A stretch of 64,000 nt of DNA from Zymoseptoria tritici IPO323 (lineage: Eukaryota > Ascomycota > Dothideomycetes > Mycosphaerellales > Mycosphaerellaceae): contig NC_018207.1 in assembly GCF_000219625.1 (NCBI RefSeq), positions 62,001 to 126,000 on the forward strand, in the 5' to 3' direction. The notes under the pieces are model-generated. The model was not told the DNA's origin and made no database searches. It saw only the letters and a list, made by a program, of their open reading frames with translations. The stretch's first letter is position 1. Each line of letters opens with the position of its first letter. The translations under genes and the position numbers were made by a program. Below, piece after piece: positions 25,295 through 36,519 of this stretch.

Positions 25295-25529
25295 AGAACC
25301 TAAACTATACTATTATGTACGCTTAAAGCATAAAAACCCTCTAGATCTAGTACTAGCGTCGTCCTTTTTAACTTATTACTAACGTAGACTGTCCCTATCC
25401 TCGGGTTTTGTACCTACTACGTATGTCTATCGCATATATTATAGCTAAAACAAAAGAAACAACAAAAAGAAAAAAAGAACCTTAAAACAAGCGCTAGTAT
25501 AGAAAACAGCCGCTCCTTATGTCCTGTTC

Positions 25530-26198
25530 GTACTAAAGGTTTCCTAGACCCGATGCGGATTTTAGTCTAGTAAAGGCTATAAACCTATCGCTAAGTACTA
25601 TCCTCCTACTATATGTCGCGTCTAGGTACGCGCTTACTATCCTTGCCGATAAGTAAGTCGGGGACTTCCTAGGGTACTACGATATCTATATCTCCCTACC
25701 TAAGTAGCTTACGTTCCCTATCGTCTATATCGTTAGGCGCGACTTTAGCTAGTAGAGGCTAGTGCTTCTAGAAGTCGGTCGGATGCTTGTCCTTAGCGTT
25801 ATAGTACGATCGGTTACCGAACGTATTCCTCTCCGCGTACTTAATGTCCTTATAGTTTACCTTTACTCGGGCTATAGTCGCATCTCGCTACTTCTTAATC
25901 TATACCCTTAGATTGACAACATTAAGGCGTATAAGCCTCTCTAATTCGACGACGACTCTAGGGCTCTCCTACTTCTCGTAAGTAACAAGTATAGTAGCGA
26001 TATAGTTGTTAGGTGTTAAAGACATAGCCGTAGGGAAGGCGTAAGGAATTTTACCGTACTTGTTAATAAGCCCGGAGGGTGTCTTATCGGGGGCGGTTAG
26101 GTCTATATAAGCTTTGCGTAGCATCTCCTAGTTACTAGCTTCGGCACATTCGAGAGAGCTATCCATATACATAGCTACGAACTAGGGAAGAATCGTTC
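25530..26198 (-). pseudogene. U-family protein copy 1, C-terminal part
   Basis: Minus-strand frame continuing from the part at 32849-34860 after removal of the inserted gypsy element. It is readable except for RIP-type stops, with segments such as LRKAYIDLTAPDKTPSG and TPNNYIATILVTYEK. It is rich in Lys, Asp and Arg towards the end. The family is not recognised; it is homologous in its upstream part to the plus-strand sequence at 42.85-46.56 kb. Confidence 0.5.
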
Positions 26199-26388
26199 TG
26201 TTAGGATTGATGGAATGAGAGCATTGATTAGTCAATATCTAGTTGATAAAGCGTAAAGAACGGAAGGAAGTCTTCGAAAAGTCGAGACGGAAGGTTTTCG
26301 ATCTTAGCGCCAAGCCGGGATGAGATATCCGCGGGGCGTGCTGAGATCTACGCCCAGGCTTATCTGCAACGGAATCCGATCCGTAACA
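26199..26388 (-). repeat. 3' LTR of chromovirus 1
   Basis: 190 bp, identical to the other LTR except at 26364. Ends TGTTA/TAACA. The adjoining CGTTC at 26194-26198 is one half of the target duplication. Confidence 0.95.
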
Positions 26389-26405
26389 CCACCCCTCCCC
26401 TCAAA
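26389..26405 (-). promoter_or_regulatory. Polypurine tract of chromovirus 1
   Basis: On the minus strand the bases immediately before the 3' LTR read TTGAGGGGAGGGGTGG, the expected primer site for plus-strand DNA synthesis. Confidence 0.75.
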
Positions 26406-26499
26406 AGGCGACGACCACGGCGCCGTAGTCTCAGCTAATCGGATCGCGTGAATCATCGCGGACCGCGTCGATCTTCGTGGGGTTGCGGGGGCGGCAGCG

Positions 26500-29400
26500 G
26501 AGGCGGCAGCGGGGACGTCGACCTTACTTAGTGTTGGTCGCGGCTTCGAGGGATAACGAGCGTGGAATTCGGCGACGCGTTCCGGTGCGTTAGCAACGTT
26601 CTCGACTAGCTCCCAAGTCGCCTCGGTGTAGCCGACCCATAGCACCTTATATCTGAAGCCTCCTCGAGTGTTGCGAGAGTCTACGATCCCCGCGACGTAG
26701 TACTAATCTTCGTTGTCGACGCGGACCGGAGGTAGCGCGGCGGTAATATGGCCTAGCATGGGCTCTTTGTCGGACAATAGCATAAGTAGGCCGACATAGA
26801 AGACGGGGTGGATCCTTATAGAACGCGGAAGCTCCAGCTCGTATACGTACGGTAACACTTGCTTAACTATCTTAAAGGGGCCGGCGCGACGATCTTCGAA
26901 CTTAGGGTTGCGTTTAGTACGAAGGCCCTAAAGCGACAGGAACACTTCGTCACCGATCTTGTATGCTAGGGCAGGTCGCCGGTGGTAGTTAGCGGTGCGC
27001 TCTATTAACTCCTGTAACTAGCGAAGAGCGTCGACGGCCTGTTAAAGCGTTGTATCGAGGGACCGAGTCCACTCGGATGCGAGCTTATTAATAACTAGTG
27101 CGGCGGAGGTGTCGTCCGATAGAGCGGGCTCAGCTAACATACGAGGGTTGTATCCGTAACAGGCTATGAACGGTGACATTCCGATAGAGTCCGAGACTTG
27201 GTTGTTGGCGGCGAATTCGGCTATTAACAGCCAGTCTGACTAGTTATCCCCGTAGTAGTTCACAAACGCTCGGAGGTAAGCTTCTATAGAAGAGTTAAAG
27301 CGCTCGGTCTGACTATTAGTCTGTAGGTGCCGCGCAGTCGACATGCGAGCACCGATCTTGAGTCGCTGACATAGCGACTTCTAGAAGGACGACACGAATT
27401 GGGGACCTCTATCGGAGGTGATAGTGTCCGGTAGGCTATAGAGCTTCCACACGTAGTCGAGGAACGCGTCGGCGGTGTGCTCAGCATCGAGCCCTCTATC
27501 GCCGTTAACAAGGGGAATAAAGTGACGCATCTTAGTCAGCCTGTCTACTACAACTATAATAGCGTCGTAGTCGAATTGCCTAATGCGACTTATTAGTAGT
27601 CCAGTTACGAAGTCCACTGTCAAGTGCTGCCAGCGCTAAGTTGGCAATAGCAGGGGCTTTAGAAGGCCGGCCTTGGATTGACGCGAGGCCTTCGTGCGCA
27701 AGTAGGTATAGCAGTGGGCGACATAACGCTCAGTGTCCTCGCGCATAGTCGTCCAGAAGTAGTTGCGTAACAGCAGCTCGAATATATGGTTCCGACCGGG
27801 ATGTCCGGCGGCAGGGAGGTTATGGTTAATCCTGAGGGTCTTAGTGCGAAGGTCACCGACTAGTGGCACGTACAAGCGCCCGCGGTAAAGCATAGTTCCG
27901 TCTTTATTAAATTGACAGTCGGACGGGGATATCCAGAGCGATGTGGCCTTATTGTTCTAACCTACGCCTTTATTGTTCTAACTCTTGCTCGGCACGGTGC
28001 CGTCTCGAACGTACGCTCGCAGCTCTTGAATTCCGGCGTCTGTCGTAGAGGCGTCGGCGATCCTAGAACGAAGGTCATCGAGGTCGATGAGCTCACGGCT
28101 CTCGGAGGCAATAGTAAGGGTAGCGAGCTTAGGGTGCGTAGTGCGAACGCTATAAACTCGCAGTGAGCGAAGGATCGGTTCGGAGACGTTGCTGGGCTTG
28201 ATTATTACACGCTGCTGTAAGAGGGTTCTCGGGTCGTTAGGGTTATTAGGTAAATTAGCTAAACGGCGTGTTAGTAAGTCCGGTTTGGTGCCCTATACAC
28301 TAGGGCGATAGGAGATCTCGAAGTTGAATCGACTAAGGAATTCCGACTAGCGCGCTTAGCGGCGGTTGAGGAGCTTGGTGGACATGTAGTATTCCAGGTT
28401 CTTGTAGTTAGTGATAACACGAATCGGTTAGGTGTCGTCGTACGTGCGGCCTTCTAATTTAGGCCTCCACGACTCGAAGCACTTAATAATAGCCATTAGT
28501 TCCTTGTCGTATATCTCGTAATTGTACTCTGCGGGTGATATCTTACTACTGAAGAACGCGACTGGTCGCCAGACGTCGCCGTAAAGCTGTGATATAACGC
28601 CGGCGACGACATAATCGGAGGCGTCGGTTTCTACTATAATCTAAAGGGAAGGGTCGTACAGAGCGAGGACTAGATCCGTAGTAAACGCGAGCTTCAAGCG
28701 GTCGAATAAATCCTGAGCTTGGGTCGTCTACGCGAAGGGGACGTAGGCTAACCGCAACTGCCTATCGACACGCTTCTTAGTAAGCTTAGTAAGTAGTCGT
28801 GCGATGCGCGAGAAGTCCTTAATAAAGCGGCGGTAGAAGTTGGCGAATCCGATAAAGGCTTAGACGTCCTTAACATTGCGTAGAACAGGCTATTCTTGCA
28901 CGGTCTCCACCTTCTCAGGATCTATGCGTATACTATCGGTAGTAACTACGAGGCCTAAGTATTTTACGGAGGTAACCTCGAATTCGGACTTGGTAATATC
29001 GGCCTATAGGCCAGCCGCACGAAGGGCTTCTAGGACCTTCCGGACGTGTACGTTATGTTCCGTACGAGAGTTAGAGTAGATAAGCACATCATCGAGGTAT
29101 GCAGTACAGAAGACGTCGAGGTATGGCGAGAGACAGTTATTAATGTAGTTCTAAAAGGACGAGGGGGCGTTAGTCAGGCTAAAGGGCATAATTAGGTATT
29201 CGTACAGCCCGTAGCGTGTATTAAACGCAGTCTTCTATTCATCACCTATCGCGATACGAAGGCGGTTGAATGCTAAGATGATGTCGATCTTCGTAAAGAT
29301 AACAGCCTAACTAAGGCGTAACAGCGTTTCCTGAATGAGAGGTATAGGGTACCGGTTCTTCTTAGTAATCGCGTTAAGCTTGCGGTAATCTACGCAGAAG

Positions 29401-30720
29401 CGTAGTCCACCACTAGGCTTCTTTACGAACAGCACTGGCGAAGAGGCCGGGCTCGACGAGGGCCGGATTTGTCCCTTATCTAACTGATCTTTCAGGTAGT
29501 CTCGGAGGACCTCTAGCTCTTCCTGTGACATGCTATATAGAGGTCTATGCGAGGGTTCTCTAGTTAATTCGATTCGGTGGTCGTATGCTCGGTGCGGCGG
29601 AAGCTTGGAAGCGTCGGTCTTGCTAAAGGCATCGGCTATATCGTGAAGGTGAGGTGGAAGCTTAGTAAGCGGGTCTACGCCCTTCTTGAGCGATATCGCT
29701 TGCTCTACGTCGCGGAGTGAGGCAGCGAAGACACGGCTGTGCTTCTGTCGAGAGGCATAATTAAAGGCGGCGGCATTCGTGCTACAAAGGCCTATAGCCC
29801 GCGCACGGCGGATGGTGGCCACGGCGAGGGGACGAGACTGGCAAGACTAAGGGTAGTTCTTAACGCTGTGATTGGCTGAAGGTTTCTTAGCAGGAATCGG
29901 CTGCGCGCTGGGGAGTTGAGACGATTAGCGAGGTTTCCGAGGATCAGCCGTCGGCCAATAAGAAGGCTGAGAACTGCATTTAATGTCAGTCTTCATCGAG
30001 GCTTGACTTGGTCTAAGGAGCTCGTCAGCGACGCTGCGAGGTGTTGGTCTTGGACTTAGTATCGCATCGTTCGCGGTCGGTGCGGGCACAAAGGTCCCAG
30101 CCGTCGCGCGCAGCTTACTATAGCGGCGCATAGTAGACTCGAGGGCTAACATCGGCAGCGGTGTCATCTTGGCTTAGCTTGGTCGTAGTGTCTCCGCGGA
30201 GATTGTGGGTGCTTTAGTAGGGGTGCCGCATACACGAACGAGAGCGTGATCTCGGTTGCAGTTGGCGAGGCAGTAGTCGGAGTTGAATATTATAGTGTTA
30301 GACTGCCAATAGTTCTAAGGGTTGTGACGTTTTAGCCATAGCATGCCGAGAATAACAGGGTAGTAGCCGAGCTTAGTAAGGAAGAAGAAGATGTGTTCTT
30401 AGTAACCGTGAACGTTAAGCGTCGCCTTCGCAACGTGCGTAACGTTGTCGACTAGGGTACCGTCAAACGACTCGAGGTATCGCGGTAAGGGGAGTAGAAA
30501 GGTAGGGAACTCGTAAAGGTGCGTATAATTAGAGTCTATAAATAAGAAGCTAGTGCAGCCGCAGTTAACTATGCATTCGGATTCGATAGCTACGGAGTTT
30601 GAAGACGATAATGTACACGGTAGGACCAAGTGATCCTCGTCTGGCACTAATTGTCCCTTTAACGCCGCTGAACTAATGCGGAGGGTGTGATTGTTGCTGC
30701 TCTTGCTAGAGTTTTTGTAC
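26500..30720 (-). pseudogene. Chromovirus 1 pol (protease, RT, RNase H, integrase, chromodomain), broken
   Basis: Minus-strand order: a protease active-site region near 30540-30580, where the expected D-S/T-G reads N-C-G. Reverse transcriptase runs from about 29470 (cues SPVLFVKKPSGGLRFCVDYR) to the intact Y-L-D-D at 29088-29099. RNase H lies around 28380-28660 ([14 protein letters not shown]). The integrase zinc-binding region is at 27650-27860 and its catalytic core at 27050-27623 (VDFVTGLL, then TSDRGPQF). A chromodomain lies near 26550-26660 (VGYTEATWELVENV). Several TAG codons from Gln or Trp interrupt the frame, so the element is not coding-competent. Confidence 0.9.
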
Positions 30721-30989
30721 TGGCTGTGGGTGTTCGTGGTGTTGCTCGTCGAGAGCTGTGGTGGGTGTAAATGCCGAGGAATATCGTAGCCGCTAGAAGG
30801 CTGATGCTGTCGTCTTTAATGGGTATCTTGATGCTGGAGTAAATCGCTGGAACGCTGATGCTAAAATAGAACAGAAGGAGATGGGGGTGTCGGTGGACGT
30901 AGCCCTTAATCGCGACGATGACCAAGGTTTACTCGTTTTCCGGCACTTCGGTGATTCGGACGCCACCGGCCTCACTGCTAGTATCGCTG

Positions 30990-32600
30990 ATGACCTCGGC
31001 GTCTATAGTAGCCACGCGTGTGGCAGCGGTCTTTAGGGCGATAGGGCACTTGGCTCGGTAGTGCTTGTCAGAGGCACAGTAGTTGCAGAGGTTGTTGTCG
31101 CGGCGGCGCTTACGTTCGGCTTCGGTAAGGGGTCCGCGAACGGCGGAGAGGTCTATCGCGTCGCCACTATTGCTGGTAGTAAACCGTCCGGTGGAGTTAG
31201 AACGAGGGGCGTTAGTCGCGGTAGTCGTAGGAGCTGTAAGGGGACGGCGATTAGAAGCAGCCGCTTTGGACTTATACGCCTAAAAGATGCTCTTGTTGAA
31301 TCCCTTGCCATTAGCCTAGTTTTGGCGATAGCGGATCTTGTCGTCCTAAGCGGACAGCTCGTCGCACAAGGCTAGGTACTCTGTTAGGACAACTTGCTAG
31401 AAGGTTATCGCATCCTTCAATTCAGCGCTGATCTTCTCGACAAGGAAGTCTAGCTTAGCTACGTCGTTGTAGTCTAAGATCGCTATAAGTCGGTTGAAAT
31501 CGGCTAGGAAGGAGCTGAAAGGTTTAGCGCCCTACTAGAGCTTCTAGAGTTTAAGGCGAGCCGTGCTAGTCTTATTAGTGTCGCCGAAGGCACGGCGGAG
31601 ATGTTTGTAGAACTTAGGGAGGGTGTTAATAGACTCCGAGAAGACGATAGCACCGGTAACTTTATTACTACGATAAAGCGGACTCATTATCTTCTTAGCC
31701 TTGCCCTTAAGGCGGCCAGTGGCGTATACCAGCCTTAACTTAACAGTCGGGTACCGGTCGGCGTTAATAGCGAATTTGCGGATAAGGGCTTAAAGAAACG
31801 GGGTGAGTTTGTCGCGCGAACCGTCATACTTGTCGACTTTAAGCTTCTCGGACTTATTGTCGCGGTGATAACTAGTCGCGAGCTGAGGAGCTATAGCGGA
31901 GGCACCGAAGGTAGTAGTCCTTAGGGAAACGGTGGAGCCGAACGTTGCGTAAGGATCACCAAAGGGGCTACGCGAGCGTGGCGGTAGTGGTAGTTGAGTT
32001 GGCAAGGGACGAGAGCTGGTAGCTCGGAGTCGTGATTGAAGGTCGTTACACTCGGCGCGGAGGTTATTACGCTCTAAACGGAGGTCTAAGATCACCAAGT
32101 GGCCCTCGACGTTCTCGTTCTCGACTTAAGCTAGCCTTAGCTTTAGTTCTTAGTGCTCCTTATATAGTTGCGCGCCCTCGTCTCCGTAGACGCAGCGGAG
32201 GCGCTTAACCTCAGTCGCGACGGACTAGTAACCGAGGAGGTATTGGTAGACCGTCGTCTATACCGACTCTTCATCGCCGCACGAGGCAACGAGCTTATCT
32301 CGGAGCTGCTGGGGGGTGCTAGGTATATCCTAAGTGATACCGGCGAGGATAAGGCGTTCTTAGAGGGTACTAGTCTGGTCTTGGAGGGTGTTGTGTCGGC
32401 GTTGAAGCTCTTCTTAGACCGTGGCTTGGGCGCGCGCGAGTTCGTCCTCTAAGGCCGTGCGATTGTCGAACGCAGAACGCGGTCGAGAGGGGCCTAGTAT
32501 GGCTGCGTGTATAGAAACGCGTATACGTAGGTGGCTGGTCGAAGGTTCGTAGAAGGTTTGGTAGTGTCGATAGAACGACGGTTATCGAGGGAGGGCTTAA
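30990..32600 (-). pseudogene. Chromovirus 1 gag, broken
   Basis: Minus strand. The N-terminal half contains a charged heptad-rich stretch (about 32180-32450) likely to be coiled coil. The open piece 32098-31790 holds a Pro/Ser-rich linker followed by the start of the capsid region. Near the end an intact CCHC zinc knuckle, [14 protein letters not shown], is encoded at about 31047-31087. RIP-type stops are scattered between. Confidence 0.82.
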
Positions 32601-32642
32601 TCCATCGATTTTCACGGCGGAGCGCGTTGTCGATAGTTGTTG

Positions 32643-32651
32643 ACGCTTTAT
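32643..32651 (-). other. Candidate self-priming primer-binding site, chromovirus 1
   Basis: Two bases after the 5' LTR (coding strand) the sequence reads ATAAAGCGT. Its exact reverse complement is found within the transcribed LTR strand at 32701-32709. It does not begin with the TGG typical of tRNA-primed sites. Confidence 0.55.
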
Positions 32652-32653
32652 AC

Positions 32654-32843
32654 TGTTAGGATTGATGGAATGAGAGCATTGATTAGTCAATATCTAGTTG
32701 ATAAAGCGTAAAGAACGGAAGGAAGTCTTCGAAAAGTCGAGACGGAAGGTTTTCGATCTTAGCGCCAAGCCGGGATGAGATATCCGCGGGGCGTGCTGAG
32801 ATCTACGCCCAGGCTTATTTGCAACGGAATCCGATCCGTAACA
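32654..32843 (-). repeat. 5' LTR of chromovirus 1
   Basis: 190 bp, 189 identical to the 3' LTR. Followed on the plus side by the target duplication CGTTC at 32844-32848. Confidence 0.95.
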
Positions 32844-32848
32844 CGTTC

Positions 32849-34860
32849 GACGTTCGGTCTCTACCTTAGTATCGATACTATATAGCAGATACGGAACCGT
32901 AATACGAATATTAAATGCCTTATAAGGAACGTGTTCCTACTCGAGCTTATAGCGATCTAGGAACTGTTGCGGTAGTACCGTAGTATTAATCTTCTATACT
33001 GCTCCGTCTACGTAGTTATTAGCCTTTATCTACTAGTACTATTCCTAAAAGATCTCCTTCTCGTACATCCTCTTAACGAGTACCGTATAGTCCTTCTTAC
33101 CCTCGTCTATTAAGGAGACCGTACCTTAAATCTAGTTAATACCGCGATTCTCCTCGACTATACGGCTAACCGTAAGGTCGATGTACTTAAAGGTAGTATT
33201 GTCGCCCTTCTTAGTGCTTTTAGCGTAGTATAGGTACGACACTAGCCGGTACTTATAGTTACCTCGTAGAAGAACATATAGCAGCTAGTATAAAATGTCC
33301 TAGCGGATAAGCTACTAGATCTAAGAGTAGTACATCGTACGAAGCTATCTATAGTTAGGCTAGCTATTAATTTCGCGCTAATGCTATAAGTACATATCTA
33401 TTTCCTTATTAATAATCTTATAAAGGGCCTTGTCCTATCCGATCTACGCGAAGAGGGGAATGTTAAGCGTACTATTTCTCTTAAACTCGTGCTCCTAACC
33501 GGGCGTTAAGTATATCGCTTAGCGAGCCTTATTAAAGAAGCCGTTAAAGTTAAGCTAGCCGAGTTCTCTACGTAGGACGTTATTATCGAAGCGGTACGGC
33601 CTAAGGAAGTCTGATAGTCGAGACGGACGAGCATCCTTAAACTATATCTTATACGTCTCGGAACCTGTCTTTAGCTAGCTAAGCTTATACGTATCGTACT
33701 TAAGGGTAGTAAGTCTAAAGAGCGTATTGTTCTTTGCTATTATATTCCCGGTCTTTATCTTAATTCCGAAGTATCGAAGTAGGTCCCTCGTATAATTATA
33801 GCATAGGAACGTATACTTATCCTTTAGCTTCGTACTGTCCGGATATAGTAGCTATAGGCATCGAAATAGCTAGTTCGGGGTAGTAAGACGTTGCAAAAGT
33901 AGAAGCTTCCTTAGGCTATTAATTGTAGCGATAATTTAAGGTAAGGCGTCCTTATAATTATAGGTTATATTCGTAGGTTCCGTAATAGGGATGCCGAGAG
34001 CGATCTATGTTTTAGTTACTACCTAACTTACTAAGCGAGCCCTTCCCGTAGTACGAACAATAGGAGTCGAGTAGATACTCCCTCCGAGACTAGGGCTAGA
34101 AATAGATCTGCCGGAGTATAGTGTTTAGGGGCGAACGGAGCTACTCTCGGAAGGGGTACCGCGTATAGGAAGACTACCGAGATTAGCTAGCTTTTCCTTA
34201 GTTTTAGACCGCGTACTTATAGCGGGAGGTGCTTCGATCTGCTTCTAAGTGTTAGATCTAGACGTAATTTCCTTCTCCTTTCCCTTAGGCTTATAGGGCA
34301 CTATCTACCTATAACTATCTATACGCCGGTTATACGTATTACGTACGATGTTAATCTACTCCTATATAGGGCGATCGATTCCTCCTACTTTAGCGACTAT
34401 AGCGAAGTCCTTAGTAGTGTACTTAGTCCCTCTCGGATCCGAATAACCCTATCCTACGCCCTAACTATACTAACGAATATATTCTCGTAAAATAAGTATA
34501 GCTACTATCGTACCCTTATCGGACTACGTACTATACTTTAAAGGCAGCCTTCGAATCTGTTTTACTATATTCTCGGATTTGTATACGTATTACCTTAGTT
34601 CCGGGTTTATATCTATTACCTCCTGTCCCTATTCTTTTGTAAGGGCCTCGTAAATAGCCTTCTTACGGTTGCGGGTCTTCCTACTATCCGTAGCTGCCTA
34701 TACTAGCCTCGGATAAGTAGCTATAATACTGTCCTATCTAGTAATCTTCCCGGTTCCTAAGGTAATAGGGACCCGGTTTATCCGTACGAAATCCTATATA
34801 CCTACTATAAACTCTACTACTTTTTCTAATCCTAATTCTAAGGTATTAACGATGTCTAAC
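32849..34860 (-). pseudogene. U-family protein copy 1, N-terminal and central part
   Basis: Unrecognised family. The minus-strand frame begins around 34860 and runs, with RIP-type stops, into the chromovirus target site at 32848; it resumes at 26198. The central block is homologous to U copy 2: both contain Y-Y-A-K followed about 12 residues later by T-T-F-K-Y-I-D, then a V-S-L block. If the Tyr codons (TAC here, TAT in copy 2) arose by RIP from His codons, the motif was H-x-D and a further Tyr downstream (R-M-Y) a second His, the metal ligands of a 2-oxoglutarate/Fe(II) dioxygenase fold. That fold assignment is inference. The motif lies at 33175-33192. Confidence 0.5.
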
Positions 34861-36241
34861 ACTACTCGCTCGTAGTCCGTTCCTAGTATACTCTTAAGGA
34901 GACTCTCGAGTTTTCCTAGCTCTCTAGTGTTCTACGTAGTCGAGAAGGCTATACGCATTTCTTTATTATTTGTTAAGGGTACGCTCCGGAGGCGAGTTAG
35001 GATGTTGTCTATATCGGTAGTAGTATACGTAGTTGCGCTCGTTATTAAGGTATATTATATACGCTCGGTGCGCTCGTATCGTTTCGAAGCTATTTTTGCG
35101 CTAATGCGCTCGGTTAGTATATATGTTATATACGCTCGGCGCGCTCGGTATTATTTTACGCTAATGCGCTCGGTTAGTAAGTATGTCGAGGGGGGGGGGT
35201 ATAAGGAGATAGGAAAGAAAGAAGATATAGTAGATGTTATAGGGAAGTCGGAGGTATAGAGAAGATTAAGGCTATTAAGTAAGGCGAGTAGGTAGAAAGC
35301 GGGTCCCTTGCTTGTTCGTAAATTGTGTGCGTACTTATACTTATAATTATTAGAAGAGCTCGTAATTATTAGGAAAGGCCTATAATTGTTATGTCGGTAA
35401 TTGTTATGTCGGTAATTATTACGTACGTAGGTGCTCGCATTAGTAGTCTCGTAATTATAGTAGAATATATATAATTGTCTAGAAAAAGGTAGCCTAGCTC
35501 CTAAATGTCCGAAAGGGCGACTAAGCTTCGTAAATTATAACTCCCTCCCCTTTAGGGTAGAGAACGTATGTTTAGTACGCTCTAAACAATAGTAGATTAG
35601 TCGTAGCTAGTAGAGATACCTAGGTAATGTCCTATCCTTTATAAATGTTTACTAGACCCCTTTTTCTAAATAGTCTAGCAAATAACTAGGCCTATCCGGT
35701 AGTACTAGCCTTTAAAAGATGTCCGCCGGTAGGAGGCAATAATAATAGCTACTCGCTCGTAATTATGTACGTAAATTTGCTCGTAAACGTCCTTCGTAAA
35801 TACGCTAGTAATTATAGTACGGAAGCCTTAATTAATAAAAGCGCGTCGTATTATTACGAAGTAGCTACTAGTCCCTTATAGGCTTCCTTACTTTATACGA
35901 ATACCTCTCTTCTACGTATATATCGCAACTAGCGGCGGTGTCCGAGTAGCGATAATTCTACTTATTAAACTACTCTACTCGGTCGAGGATCTCCGAGAGC
36001 GCGAGCGCCCTCGCGGTCTCTTTAAATTAGAAGAGGAGCGCGGCGCTACTAGCGCTTAGAGCTAAGCATTCTCGATCGTAATCGATAAGCGACTCTAGGA
36101 ATTCCTTAACGTAGGCGTTACTCTTTATAAAAGACGACTCTATTACTAGCGCGCTAACTCGTTTCTCCGTAGGCCGAGCCTAGTATTAGCGTAGTTATAA
36201 TCGAGTTCGAGACATTCTATAAGGTTTACCGTTAGGCGCTA
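34861..36241. other. RIPped DNA with GC-rich repeats, no supportable gene
   Basis: Between the start of U copy 1 and LINE copy 2. It contains the imperfect tandem repeat at 35051-35179, a run of ten G at 35189-35198 or nearby, and otherwise RIP-degraded sequence. One frame at 34927-35259 crosses the repeats and is not believed to be a gene. Confidence 0.5.
35051..35179. repeat. Two imperfect tandem units of about 60-69 bp
   Basis: Unit 1 (35051-35119) and unit 2 (35120-35179) both start TATAT..TATATACGCTCGG and end GCTAATGCGCTCGGTTAGTA. Each contains several GCGCTCGG octamers. A G-homopolymer follows shortly after. Confidence 0.7.
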
Positions 36242-36519
36242 TTGTTTGTTTGTTTTGTTTGTTCCATTTACGTCCTGTAGGAGTCTATGACTATGTAGGA
36301 CGGCTGTCTTGCGACAGCAGTCTATCTATGTACAATCGTTGTTCTCTCGTATCTCTTAACCTTAGGGAAAGACCCGTGCCTAGGATAGTAGCTAGCTAGT
36401 ATCGAAGGACTTTAAAGAAAGACAAATAAGGAAAAGTAAAAGGAGTGTGGGCTAGACGGTCTCGTCTTCGCCTCTTGCTAGGTGCCAGGACCTAGAAGCA
36501 ATCTTTGTATCCGAGAGAA

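Larger units (their letters stand above)
26199..32843 (-). mobile_element. Complete Ty3/gypsy chromovirus 1
   Basis: 6,645-bp element bounded by 190-bp LTRs (26199-26388 and 32654-32843) starting TGTTA and ending TAACA, flanked by the 5-bp target duplication CGTTC (26194-26198 and 32844-32848). The coding strand is minus: gag, protease, reverse transcriptase, RNase H, integrase, then a C-terminal chromodomain, the arrangement of the fungal Tf1/sushi/MAGGY chromovirus group. A polypurine tract (26389-26405) and a candidate self-priming site (32643-32651) are present. The two LTRs differ at a single base (26364 C, 32819 T), so the insertion is young, yet the interior carries RIP-type stops. It is inserted in U copy 1. 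Confidence 0.95.

Noticed and set aside
34927..35259. 110-codon frame across the GC-rich repeats
   Set aside because: Low-complexity translation created by the tandem repeat; no coding evidence.
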